Source of the DNA: Amoebophrya sp. A120
Taxonomy: Eukaryota > Sar > Dinophyceae > Syndiniales > Amoebophryaceae
Length of the DNA: 64,000 nucleotides
Reading direction: 5' to 3'
NCBI GenBank assembly: GCA_905178155.1
Contig: CAJINV010000004.1
Location: 2,316,228 to 2,380,227, forward strand
Positions within the stretch are counted from its first letter, which is position 1, and each line of letters starts with the position of its first letter. The notes under the pieces were generated by a model. It ran no database searches. It saw only the letters and a list, made by a program, of their open reading frames with translations, and was not told the origin of the DNA. Below are positions 43,792 through 55,000 of the stretch, piece by piece. The translations under genes were made by a program, and so were the position numbers.

Positions 43792-46700
43792 ATGCCGCCT
43801 TTTCATCAAGGAGCGTTGGGGGTCGCTTTGTTGGTTGCTAGAGCTGGAGCGACGACGATTTCTTTTGCCGCTCTCGACGCTAACCACTATTTGCAAAAGA
43901 TCAAAATGGCATGGCACTATTGGGGAAAAGTACAGCTAGTAGAACCTTGCAAAGGATTCCAAGCCCACATCTCCGACGAGTTGCACAGGTTGTCGGACCC
44001 TAAAGCTGGTTCGGCCACGAAAGGCAAAGAAAACGAAAAGACACGCAACATCGTCAATCTGGTTGGACAGGTTATCAGCCAACTCGAAAGTCGCACCGAA
44101 CGTTATAGTTCACCCGGTCTCGCACTCGCACCACAATTTGCCACTGATATTTTCGCGGAGCAGGCAATTTGTTACGAGCGTTTGCAAGCGCTGGGTCCCC
44201 ACTTTCAGAAAGTGCTGTCCACTGCCACTGGAAAGTCTCGGAAAACATTCGAAGGTCTCCCGGCAGAATGGACATCGGAAGAACTCAAGAAAAAGGCATC
44301 TGAGGAAGAACTCAGGAAAGAGGCATCTAAGATGCGGGGGCTGTGGGAATCCGCCGTGCTCCGTGAGGCTGAACAGATTTCGGAGAAATATTCCCCCGAC
44401 AAAGTGCAGAGCATCCTCCGAAGATGGCACGCGCAATACGCTGAGCTACTGGCCGTCCTGCCCCCGAAGAGCGCCGAAAGCTTCAACAATTTTTTTGGGA
44501 CACGCTCGTGAAGCAGCACCTCTTTGGTGCCAAGCTCGACAACGAAGTGAAGAAGAAGCATTTTGACATGATTCTTGACTCCTGGAAGGTGGCGGCGCGT
44601 GCGACGATTTCGTCATACGCTTTGCCGGAGACGTGGGGCGACGACCAAAAACGCACGCGAGATCTTCTAGTACACTTGGAGAAGGAGGCGCTGCCTGAGA
44701 AGATCACGACGGGCAAGTTGGTGGAGATAAGAGTGGAGGGGCTGTGTGAGGACGCCTCGAAATCAGAATGGATTAAGCGAAACCCGGTTCGCGCGTTTAC
44801 TTTTGCGACAGTGATATTGAAAGAAGACCTAGTGAACCATGCAACGACACTCGTCGGAGAACAACCACCAGAAGGAGACGAACTACAGAAATGGAAAGAC
44901 AAACTACAGGAATGGCAAACCAAGCTCGTCGACAAATTTTCGCGTCAGGAAAAACAAATGACAAGCGGGTTCAGGATCGACAGCGAAGAAGGAAAGTCGT
45001 TGAGCAAGTGGGTTCGTCAGAGGTGGCACGCCCTAGTAGTGGATGTTTTGTCGAAGGCGGCTGAGCATCGCAGAGCGGAAGTAAGCAGTTGGTCTAGTTT
45101 AATGCGCTGGATGATCGGAGCAATAGATGTAACTGACGAGGGGGAGCGGGACAAGCTGCTGTTCTTAATTCCGCGTGGATGGTTTGGTCCGAGCGGGCAG
45201 GATGGGGAGCCGCAGGTGGAAACAAAAGAGCTGGTCCTAGAGCTTTGGGCAGCTACAGGTAAAGCAGCCGAAGAACTGCCTGGCGCACTGCGAAGAGCCG
45301 CAGAGAATCTTCGCCAGCATATCGATGAGTTAGTTGATCCGGCCCCGGACCCGCAGAAAAAGTTCGTTTCGTTGACGCAGGAGTGGAAAGAGAACGCGAT
45401 CAAGAACTTGGACTTTCTGGAGGGGACCGACTTGGTGGTCTGGTCGGCCTCCCTTTGGCACGAGGAGCTCAGTGCAAAGAGAGAAGAGCTGCTCGGGGAG
45501 TTTCAGAAAGAAAGGATGCAGCGTGCTGGCGAGAGGGGGTCTGCGGACGCACTGGTCGAGTTCTTGGACGGGTGTTGGGCCGATTTGGTCGTCGACGTTT
45601 TGGTGGAGGTGGCGGGGCGGCGTCACTCGAATCCGGTCGCTAAAGTGTCGAAGAGCGATGCCGATTTCAACATGGATGGGGTGGCGGAGCTGCTCACGCT
45701 GATTCCGTCTGAGTGGTTGTCGAAGCCGTGCGACGGCCTCCAATGCGACCAGGACAAAATCTTGGGGCTTGTCCAAGCGATTTGGACGGGTGCGGCCACT
45801 GCAACATCTCCGGACGAGGAGGTGCGGCGCATGGCAGTTGATGTAGAGGAGCTCCGACAGCGGTTTCGTACGCACATTCACTGCCCCGCAAAAACGCAAG
45901 GAGGAGAACCTCGGGGAACCGGCTTTCTAGATAGTGAGGGGGTTTGGGAAGGGTCGGGCTCATCGGAACGTCAAGAAGGAGCCGAGGATGGGGGTGCAGA
46001 TGACGAAAAGCGCAACCTTCAGAAACTTATTACGGACACATGGGGACGAGAAGTTATCACAAGGGATTTCAACGAGTGGTGGAAGAGCGAAAGCGATGGC
46101 AATCGCAATCCCACATTAGATGGCTTCGGCAGGTGGTACTGGGAAAAAAAGCAGCAGAAGGCGCGGTCTTTTGGAGGAGCGTCTCCGGCGGGACCTGGAC
46201 CCGCGGGGGAATCGGGTGGAACACCATCAGCAGACGAACAAGCGGCGCGCGAACAAGTTGAGAGAGAATGGGCATTTTGGGAGAGGCAGGTCAAGGAAAC
46301 CGGTATCTTCGTTGCAAGTGCGTCCGGATTTCTCGACAAGATGAAGCGCCAGGGGTCGGCCCCCGAGGCTTTTGGCAAGTGGTGGCTCGGTGAAAGAGCC
46401 CGGCTGCAAAGAGAACAGGACCGCAAAATGTGGGAAGACAGGCAGCGGGATGAGTCGCAAGCTGGGGGGCAGAATGAACCAGGAAAAAAATCTGCTTCTG
46501 GTCGTCGCCGACGACCTCGACCCCAAACAGAGCAGGAAAAGAAGGAGTGGGCACAGTGTAAGAGTCTGCTCAAGCTCGATGAACCAACGGTGAATAAATA
46601 CAAGTTGGGGGGTTTTACAACTGTGATCAGGCAGTTCGAGACTGATGGGACAATCACTTCTTACGCAGAGATGCGGAAGGCCTACACAGCTGGAGTGTTG

Positions 46701-46817
46701 AAACTCCATCCCGATAAAGTTGAAGCCGGAGATGAAGCAAGAGCAACGACGCATTTTCAGCAGTTTCAGGCCTGCTACGAATTTCTGAACCGAGAGCTCG
46801 CGTTTCTTCAACAGTGA
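43792..46817 (+). CDS. J-domain protein in two overlapping frames (possible -1 frameshift)
   Basis: The first frame, 43792-44511 (MPPFHQGALGVALLVARAGA), has a hydrophobic N-terminus that could be a signal or anchor. The second frame has no ATG near its beginning and continues the sense of the first to 46817. They join exactly if one base is re-read at T7 (44490-44496), giving about 1008 residues. The C-terminus is a DnaJ-type J domain: YAEMRKAYTAGVLKLHPDKV with the diagnostic HPD, then FQQFQACYEFLNREL. J domains stimulate Hsp70 ATPase, and a C-terminal position is auxilin-like. The middle holds two copies of a roughly 105-residue unit (RWHALVVDVLSKAAEHRR and CWADLVVDVLVEVAGRRH, each followed by LIP-x-x-W and ending R-x-H-I). 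After these come Trp-rich units (DFNEWWKSES, FGKWWLGERARLQ). No intron or introner is present, unlike all host neighbours. Alternatives are a one-base sequencing error or a young pseudogene. Confidence 0.72.
44490..44496 (+). promoter_or_regulatory. Candidate -1 ribosomal frameshift site T TTT TTT
   Basis: In the upstream frame the codons read AAT TTT TTT GGG, so the heptamer is in the X-XXY-YYZ register required for -1 slippage. Slipping back one base enters the long downstream frame (TGG GAC ACG CTC). The zero-frame TGA is at 44509-44511. A short hairpin, GCACC-TCTTT-GGTGC, lies about 20 nt downstream. The hairpin is weak, so this is a candidate only. Confidence 0.4.
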
Positions 46818-47724
46818 ATATACTGAACTATGTCCCGGTCCAGTTCCCGAGCCCTGATAATCTACCAACGCAAAACACTTCCTTGTGAAGGCAGCCTCGA
46901 ATGTAAACGAACATAACACTCCTCCCTTTCGTCAGCGACAACAGAAAGCACAGTCGAATTATGGAAGAATCCCTGATTCTTCGTGCTTGCTAGGAGGATA
47001 CGATGCCCCTTTACTTATTTGCGGTATGTTCGTCATTGTCTTCGAAAGAATCAATTGGGGTACGTGGTGCAGCCACCTGGCGCATGTCCTCAGGATGATG
47101 TAGTTTGTATGGGTCCCGTGATCTTACTGTTGTGAATGGTTGGTGCTTTTTCTTTTTGATGGCCGGTGATAATAAAGGTTTGCAACCTCCTCGTCCAACT
47201 CGATCATCTTCCCTCAGGGATTCTTTTACACTGAAATAGAAGAACGTCGGAATCCTCGTCACAAATTGTTGACTGTAGTTCCTTTCGTCCGCGTCACCTT
47301 CGTCCAAGAAAGCATAAAACTCGTCTTTGCGTTATCGTTTCCATCCTCCAGGATGAGTCGTTGTTTCCGACGTTGTCGTTGTGTCGTTCATTTTCTATAG
47401 TGTCGCAGTAGAGTTGTCCCAAAGCGGGGGACCGGCTTTCTTATTTCGTGTTTTCGTGACTAGAGATTATTCGTTCAGAAAGAAAAATATTGTACTACAA
47501 TCAAGTTTGTGTTTGTACCACGCTAAGTGTAAGTTTGAGCAGATTTTCTTTTCATGAATTTTCCAGGAAAATAAGTAGTTTCCCTGGGTGGTCCCCCCCT
47601 TGCCATTCCGGTGTTTTGTTTCTGTCTTTGACTTCATCCTCCTGACCGCTTGCGGTTTTCAAGAAACATCAAATTGCAAATTAATTGTTCGCTTGTTTTT
47701 CAGAATCATCCACGGCAGAAAAAA
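46818..47724. other. Intergenic between J-domain gene and membrane-protein gene
   Basis: This begins with the downstream repeat copy (about 46919-47100). No supported gene follows. TTTTTCAG at 47697-47703 may be a splice acceptor just before the next reading frame. Confidence 0.45.
46919..47100 (+). repeat. Downstream copy of direct repeat flanking the J-domain gene
   Basis: Diverged copy of 42974-43125, about 3.9 kb downstream, sharing CTTTCGTCAGCGACAACA, TTCGTGCTTGCTAGGAG and TTCGAAAGAATCAATTGG. It is a little longer, carrying extra bases around ATTTGCGGTATG and ACGTGGTGCAGCC. Confidence 0.85.
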
Positions 47725-50599
47725 ATGCTGACCAGGCTCACCTCTACTGGTGGTCGACGACGAGAAGGACAAGCAGGTATTATTGACAAGACGTGCCCGC
47801 CGGGTGCCCCACTATCACGGCAAGACGTCAACATGGCTTCAAAGAAGCACCTTCCTTGGAAGGGTCCTTTTCATCGCAAGTGCCTGTTCAACAACAGTTT
47901 TTGTTTCGGCCCACACACTGCAGCCCATCACGCTCTTCAAAAAGCGGCGTACGGTGCGCCGGCTCCCGAGAAGCACGTTGGGCAACAACGTTGAGTTTCC
48001 ACGACGCACTCGGGACGGTAAAAATACAGGCGGGAAAGATAATGACGAAGGAGAGGCTCCGGTCTTCGTGAGCAGATCTTCTTCCTCTACTGCAGTAGGG
48101 GACAATGTTGTCGAGGATGATCTGGATGAACCGCCGACGAGGACCTCCGTTGAGCTACAACTACAAGAGTCCTCGCAGGACGAGAGGAAGCTGCAGCAGC
48201 AAGCGGACGCTGGTCAGCTCCTTGAGAATCAGACGGTGTTCTTTATTATGACAAAGCACCAGCACCAGGTGGACAAGAAGCGGTGGATCAAACTACAGGT
48301 GGCGCGGATGCGGCTAGCAAAAACGCAAAAGCATACCACGCACACAATCGAAATAAGGCCTCCACTCTCATTTCTGGAGGCTCTTCCACACCTGCTAATG
48401 GGAAACAAGAAACTTCTCCGGCTGCATCACAAGCTCGTGGATCAGCTTCCTCTTTGTCCTCGGTTCTACAGGAAGATGACGACGAGGTCGTGTATCAGAA
48501 CAGCAACACAACCTCTTTTGCGGAGCAAGGTGCAACTTCGGCGAGAAGCACAACTGGAGTTGTTGAACAAGAACGTCGCGGGTACATGGGAGAAAGACGC
48601 AGGCGTGGGCATAGGCTATCAATTGCAAATATGTCTGGGTCTGGAAGGATGCAAGGTCTGTCATGCACATTTTGCATGACTCGTGAACCTGATGTCCTCT
48701 GTGATGCATGCCCTAGCATCGCAGATTTTGTAAGTGCTTCCTGATGCCTATACCGCATTAGAATGAAACTATGCCTTCTCGCCGTGGCAAAAACTGGACT
48801 TCTTTTGCTGTTTATGCAATACAGATCTTTGTAGAATCCAAATGCAGCATCACAATGTGCATCCTTCCAGACCCAGACATATTTGCAATGCATAGCGGCC
48901 AGGAATGAACGAATGGATTACGATCAATGGGGTCGATTGCCTGTTTCAACACGGACCGGGACGGGTCGCCGAAAAGACGTGCGTGTATGCAAGAAAAAAA
49001 ATGTGTAACTGTAAGTCTGTGATGCAGGAAGTGCTAAACTGTTTACACTTGTCATGCTAGAGGTGCGTCATAGGCCACTTTCATAAGGTGTTTCCACGTA
49101 CTAGCTGCGCATGACAGGTTTCCCTGTAATTCAAAACGAATTTGTGATGCTGATCTTCCTACAAAGTTACACTTACACAGTTTTTTTCCTGGATAGCGTG
49201 AGCAATCCCTTTATTACGCTGAGAGACAAGCATAGACGTCCGCTCATGTCCGTGCGGGATCACGAAGCGTATTTTTTGTGGAAGTCGGACTTCGGGATGG
49301 ACAAAAACGCAAAGGATCTTGCTGTCACCTATTCGTGCGGTATATGCATTGCAAAAATATCGTACTAGTACTAGTAGTAATTGTTGCATGCAAGCATTAC
49401 AACAAACGAAATTTGTACTTTAGGAAGGAGATTTGTCATAGCAGCAATTACTACGAGTGCGATGCTTTTGCAGACCATACGGTGACGATATTGGGGAAGT
49501 ACGAGCACACAACTTCTTTGGCGGGTCTTATGCGGATGTATTTGAAGTTAGCATTAGCAAGCAGAAAGGCGGGCATCATGGCATTTTCCCGATTCCCTGG
49601 GGCGGAGCGGTTCAGTTTCGGGCGCACACCTGCGTCACCACTACCACTACCACGACAACGACGACGACAACGACGACGACGACAACGACGACTTCCACTT
49701 CTACCACGACCACGACTGCGGCAATCGCAATTTCAAGACCCAGAATTAAAGTTGCTCCCGCGGAACAAAAATCGTCGAAAACGGCCGTGCGGAATAAAAA
49801 ACCCTCGAGCAAAACCACGCCGGCACCCACACCAGCACCACCGGCCGCAAAGGAAGATACATTTAGTACGCCGGTGCCGACTGGTGCAGAAGAAGATACC
49901 CGCACGTCGGCCAATCGTGAAGATGAACAGCTCCTAGGAGCCTCTACTTCGACTCAAATTCACGCGCGCAACGCGAACGAAGCTCAGGCCTTGGGCGGAG
50001 CGGCGAGTGTGTCGCATACTTCGCCCGTTGACTTGAAGGTCCTCTCGGCTCCGTCAGGCTCGCCTATCGACCCCGCGAAACAAGTATCCTGTGCAAAAGT
50101 ATCGTACTCGTAGTAATTGCAATCATGCATTGCAAATTTTTTTCTCAAGGTACTTAAATCCGCATGACAAATTTCTTTTCTCATGCTGAGCGAATTTGTC
50201 ATGCATTTATACGAGTACGATACTTTTGCAATGCATCACAAGCGCAACAGCGGTGCGAGAAAGCGCAAGTGATGTTCCGGGACAAGGGCTGCTGCGACTG
50301 CGGGACATCGCCCTTGGTATGAACTGCAAATTACATCGATGTGGGTCTGAAACTGAAACGATATCATGCGCATGTTTCTTTTCAATTGCACGCAGAGTTT
50401 AGAATGCACACTTGATTTCTGCGTGTATTCTCTAAAATGCGCATCACACCTTTCCAGTTTCCAGGCCCAGATTGAGATTTGCAATGCATAGTTGGAAGCG
50501 GAGTGCAACGACTTGGTCAAGTACGCGGGAAGCAGTCCAGATTTCGCGGGGTTGCAATGTGACATTCGAGAGAGTTGCGCGCTCAGTAGTATGTGTTAG
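47725..50599 (+). CDS. Membrane-anchored Thr-rich protein of unknown function
   Basis: An Arg-rich N-terminal segment followed by FLGRVLFIASACSTTVFVSA predicts a signal anchor or signal peptide. Downstream come an acidic/Gln-rich linker, then a globular-looking part: MNEWITINGVDCLFQHG, NPFITLRDKHRRPLMSVRDH, EAYFLWKSDFGMDKNAK. A mucin-like run of about 28 residues (almost all Thr) lies at 49633-49719, then a Pro/Lys linker and a Cys-rich end (DKGCCDCGTSPL), with TAG at 50597-50599. The 'ITLRDKHRRPLMSV' block faintly recalls LURP/tubby-type beta folds, which is a guess. Five introners interrupt the second half. The 5' part switches frame: ATG 47725 is in the frame used after about 48235, but the membrane segment is in another frame (47750 to about 48230). 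Undetected introns, indels or sequencing errors could explain it, so the start is uncertain. Confidence 0.55.
48617..48894. mobile_element. Introner A12 (family A)
   Basis: 278 bp with ends carrying GCAAATATGTCTGGGTCTGG and its inverse. Flanks TAGGC/GCGGC are degenerate. The interior is the reverse complement of the A1/A4 interior, so the element lies in the opposite orientation relative to transcription. Confidence 0.9.
48986..49195. mobile_element. Introner E3 (family E)
   Basis: 210 bp. The left end is TATGCAAGAAAAAAAATGTG; the inverse right end is TATCCAGGAAAAAAACTGTG. Exact direct repeats GCGTG flank it (48981-48985, 49196-49200). Excision joins VAEKTCV to SNPFITLR. The interior is similar to E2. 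Confidence 0.93.
49343..49479. mobile_element. Introner D5 (family D)
   Basis: 137 bp. The left end is TATGCATTGCAAAAATATCG; the right end has CGAGTGCGATGCTTTTGCAG and ends CCATA. Flanks CGGTA/CGGTG match at four of five. Excision joins AVTYSCG to DIGEVRAHN (one residue at the join depends on the repeat copy kept). Confidence 0.88.
49633..49719 (+). repeat. ACN triplet tract coding poly-Thr
   Basis: A run of ACC/ACT/ACG/ACA codons encodes about 28 residues, nearly all Thr with two Ser. Mixed codon use suggests selection for Thr, or an old expansion, rather than a fresh triplet slippage. Confidence 0.85.
50095..50237. mobile_element. Introner D6 (family D)
   Basis: 143 bp. The left end is TATCCTGTGCAAAAGTATCG; the right end is CGATACTTTTGCAATGCATC, ending ATC. 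Exact direct repeats ACAAG flank it (50090-50094, 50238-50242). The ends are nearly the same as D1. Excision joins SPIDPAKQ to AQQRCEKA. Confidence 0.92.
50318..50490. mobile_element. Introner A13 (family A, short)
   Basis: 173 bp. The left end TATGAACTGCAAATTACATC continues with GTGGGTCTG; the inverse right end is TATGCATTGCAAATCTCAAT continuing CTGGGCCTGG. Flanks CTTGG/GTTGG match at four of five. Excision joins DCGTSPL to EAECNDLV. Confidence 0.87.
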
Positions 50600-52009
50600 G
50601 TTCTTCTTTTTCGTATCATTTACATTTACATTTATTTTGAGAACGTAGTACGCCACATTATAGTGGCGTATGGTTTTTCTTTTTTTTGTTTTTCGTATGA
50701 ACGACGAATTATGCGTTCAGAATCTGAAAGCATACAACTATGTATAGGTGACTGACATTCGAAATGTTCTGTTGGGATAAAATTTATTTTTCGATCGCGT
50801 TTAGGAACAGGTTTTCTTTTTTCGAGCGTAACTGACACACTGCTGGAGAGGGTTCCTGTGTACCAGTGTACTGTTTTCTCATTGCGCCGGTACAATTTCA
50901 AAACCGCACTGCAGTCTAGAAAAAGCATGCAAATTTGTGGTCACAAGCACAGCTAAGTAATGCAATCAAAAAGTAGTGCTACAGCTACTTTTTTGGAACA
51001 GGATTCTCAGAGTGAAAAATTTTTGTGCTTGTAGTTCGTCCGTCGGTTCTATATGCTGGCGAACTACAAACAGACGGGCCGGCCGGCCCAGGGAATTTTT
51101 TTTGTTGCTGTCGTTCATCTATGTGTCGTACGAATCTACAGAATGATGCAGATGAAAATCGTCGCGGTCTCGTTATTTTTTCGTGCAAGACATCAACTAC
51201 AACGTTTCGTTCGGCCGCTGCCATGGTCTTCTGTACTGCATTACGCCATCGTACTTCCAGTATGAGTATGACCCAGTTGCAACTGAGCCAGCATTCTTTG
51301 TTCTCTCGAGTGGTAAGAAAGCGCTTTTCTTTGAGCATTCTCACGCTAATCTTCATCTTTTCGGTTTTCCCTCCGCTTTCTACTTGTCTAAGAGTCGCCG
51401 TGAGACATCATGAATCACCCTGTAATTCGCAAGAACCGTTGGATTGCTCCATCCATTGCTGGTCGTGCACACTATAGGAGTCGTCTGAAAATAAGAATCA
51501 AATCGAGTTAGTTGTTTTCCTTCGTAGTCGCCACCACCTACAGCTGTCAACCATTCGGAAGATGTGAAATAGAATCGTCCAGTGGCCCAGTTGAATTGTA
51601 CCCCTTTGAACTTCGTCCCCTTGTCCAAGCTTGAGCCGCAAGTAATTGCACTGAAGCTTTTTAGAGAAGCGGTTTCATCAAACTCAAAGCAGTCTTTTGC
51701 TTTTCATCAAACTCATCGTAGAAGTCTTTTGCTTTTCACGGTTCGATGTATTGTTTGACTGCTTGTCCTTACTACTACTTGTATTTACAACTAGCCCGAT
51801 AATCAGTGGTGTACAATCGAGGGTACTACTTACATACTAGTAAGCGGTCTCCTCTCTTCCCGTAGTTACAGCGATCCTCGGTAGAAGTACCCCGTGATTC
51901 GCCATTTATTCGACCTCACCATGGCATTATCAGTAACAACTCCGTACATAAAAACTCGATCCTACGTTTCACTTTCATCCTCCTGAACAATCTCAAAAGC
52001 CGCGTCGAA
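50600..52009. other. Intergenic with a minus-strand coding remnant
   Basis: Apart from the fragment at 51380-51685 (listed separately) no gene is supported. A 16-bp unit, AGTCTTTTGCTTTTCA, is repeated at about 51690 and 51722. Confidence 0.4.
51380..51685 (-). pseudogene. Possible coding remnant on the minus strand
   Basis: A short minus-strand frame reads like protein: FEFDETASLKSFSAITCGSS, GVQFNWATGRFYFTSSEWLT and SNGWSNPTVLANYRVI, ending RRLLDK and TAG. It has no ATG, and stops appear just upstream. The balanced, globular-looking composition suggests the C-terminal piece of a former gene. No family is recognised, and it may be chance. Confidence 0.3.
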
Positions 52010-55000
52010 ATGTCTACCGCAGGTACAGCACTCTTGCTGCTGCCCGAGGATCAACATAGGCGCAGCGCGCTCTCCGCGGACGCTGTGGTTTTGAAGACCC
52101 CCACAGCTTCACCAGGGAGTAACATCTTGACATATGAACACAATCTACAACAACTGCCCGGAGATGAACTACAAGTCCTCGGTTTTAACGAAGGTGAAGC
52201 GGCGACTGCTCTCGATGCGCACAAAAATTTGCCCTCTACCAGTACCAGAACAGCCATACCAACCTCGCTCCCGCCCTCGGAAGAAGTTCTTCCCCCGCCC
52301 CGTGAGCACAGCGTGGCGGCCTCCAACATAATCCCAAGACAGGGAACGGCGGGCTCTTTAAGTCCGACCGGATGGCGGGGCCCGCGGGGAAATTTCGTCC
52401 CCGCCGGGGCCATGGACCCGTTTTTGAATGTGCCGCAATGCGAGGAGACGCTGTTCACCACCACGCCCGGGTTGATAAACCTGGACACGGGGGCGCCGGA
52501 CGTGCGGATTCTGAACCAGGCCACCCGCATGATGGCGCAGGCGAGTGCGGAACTGTTGGCAGACCTAGATGCGTTTGACAGTGCTAGTACAACTTTTGCC
52601 GCTACTTCTTGTAGTACGACGACGTCTTCGTGTTCGAAAATACTAAAGGGCCCGGCGACCTGTTTGCAATACGGCCCGACGGTGGGCACGTTGTCCTACC
52701 GAAAAGAACTGGCGAAGTTTTTGAACGAGCAGTTTGTGGTTCGAACACCAACCACGGGTAAAATATCAAATTCTGCTGTCGAGGAAAATACAACTGTCAC
52801 TATCAACGAAAAAGTGGACCCGAGCGAGCTGTTCGAGACGAATGGCGCAACCGGCGGCCTTATCAAATGCAAAAGTGTCATCTGGGTCTGGAAGAATGCC
52901 AGACTTGTCATGCAGATTTTACATGACCCATGAGATGACGCCTGTAATGGATAGCCTGGCATCACAGATTTTTAGCGGGCTTCCTGATGCACCTTCCGCA
53001 TGAGAAATGCCCTGTCCGTGTAGTACAAATTGCACCCCTCTTGCTGGTCATGAAATGCAAATTTTTTTAGAGTCCAAAAACAGCATGACAAGAACAAGTT
53101 GCAATCTTCCAGACCCAGACACTTTTGCAGTTGATAGGCCTGCTTACCGCGATCTCGGCGTTTTTTCCTCCCGCCCAGGAGGCTCGGGAAGTAGTACTAC
53201 ATGGGGGTCCTGATTCTTCTACTAGCGGTGCCCGGGATGTTGAACAAGCAACTACTTCTACCGGAGCGAGAAGGCGGCTGTGTTTCATTGAGGACCCGAG
53301 CTACTTTCTCGCGCCGAAGATGCTGACGGAGCAGGGCTTCGAATTGGTTCCGATTCCGATGGAGGAGGATGGTCTGGACGTTTTTTGGTTGGAAAAAATG
53401 GTCGAGAAGCATTTATCAGCGGTAGTTACCAAAAATTGTAGTGCAACCACAACCACTACCACGTCTAATACCAAGACGGCGCCCACGTCGGCAACAACAT
53501 TAAGACCTCCCGTTGTAGGCGATGGACCAAAATCGAAATCCTCGACGCCGATGGAAGATGAAAGCTCCGCAACGTCTTCGGGGAAGATCAGTAGTCCTCC
53601 GATCATACCAGCGTCGCCGACCCACTTCGCAGCCATGGTGTATTGCATTCCGTCTTTTCACAACCCAACTGGATGCGTTCTATCGGCGGAAAAGAGGGAA
53701 AAATTGCTTTTCCTCGCGCGGAAATGGAATTTGCTAATCTTCTGCGACGACGTCTACGAGCTGCTAAACAACAACAGGAGAAATCATAACATCAGCGGTG
53801 CTGATGTACCTGTCCTCGTCGACACCAGTTGCGTAGCAGTCCAAGATGAATCTCGATCTCCGAAGGAGGGTAGTGGTAGTTGTAGAGACCATGGTGGTCC
53901 CGCAGCGCAAACTCCTGAAACAACCGGACTGACTGAGGACACCAGTGTTCATCCGGACCCCGCCAGCACCGCTTTTCGTGCTCCTGTCGTTCCGCCCAGG
54001 CTGGTTGCGTACGACTACATTGCCTCGACAGATGGTAAAAACCAGTACTGTCTAACCCGCGGCGCCAACGTGATTTCCAATAACACCTTCTCGAAGATTC
54101 TGGGCCCGGGCGTGCGGTGCGGCTGGATCGAAGCAGGTCTGTCCCTGATCGAGAAGCTGTCGCGCACCAAGGCCACCTGCAGCGCCGGCGCGGCCGCGCA
54201 GTTTGTCAGTAGCCTCGTGGAGCGGAACTTGCGGTCGGGGCGGCAGGGTCGGTTTTTGGATGTTGTCCGGGACGAATTCGAAAAGAGACGAAATATCGTG
54301 TACACAGTTTTCTACCGGGCCATGGCGCAGGCCTTGCGGGTGCCCGGCCGGGGCGTGTCGGAGCTGCTGAATATTGATGCGCACAGGAGCGTCAGTGCCG
54401 TGGTGGAGGATGATTTACTGGCGGATATTTCTTCCAACGATCGAAGGGGAGAAGTGATTGGTGTAGTGCGAGGGAAACAAGATCACTCTGTTGCTGCCGT
54501 AGCACATACTTCTAGTGCCGGCGGAGCAAAAAATGTACTTCCAGTTTTGGATGAAGCGTCCCTGTCTTCCATCCCAGTTTCGCCAAGTCTAGAGCGGCAG
54601 ATATCTCTGTCGCTCGACCGGTCGATTTCTTTTCAAGCGCCGGACCCGCTGGCGCGTTTGCACGCCGAGTGGGAACAGGTGAAGGGGGAGATGATGATGG
54701 AGGAACAAGAAGAGAATCCTACTGAGACAAAAAAATCAGGCGTCGAAAAAGAAAAGTTCACTCCACCAGATCGCCGCGGCCCGCCTTTTTCAGGGACGAC
54801 GGCAGCGATCGCGTGTTACCAAAACAACCACCAGACGGAGGACGGCAAGGACGACGAAAAGCGCAACAGTGTTTTTGAACAGATGCCCGGTGATTCATTG
54901 AACTCGAAATCCGAAGAAGAGGAGCAGTTTGCGCCATTCGAGGATCAAGAAGTAGATCATTTTCAACTGGAGCGGTCCCCGCCCACCAACTGGAGCACCA

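Noticed and set aside
43792-44511. First J-gene frame as a complete separate 239-residue protein
   Set aside because: It could be translated alone, but the downstream frame has no start of its own and continues the helical character, so two independent genes overlapping by four bases is less likely than one gene with a shift.
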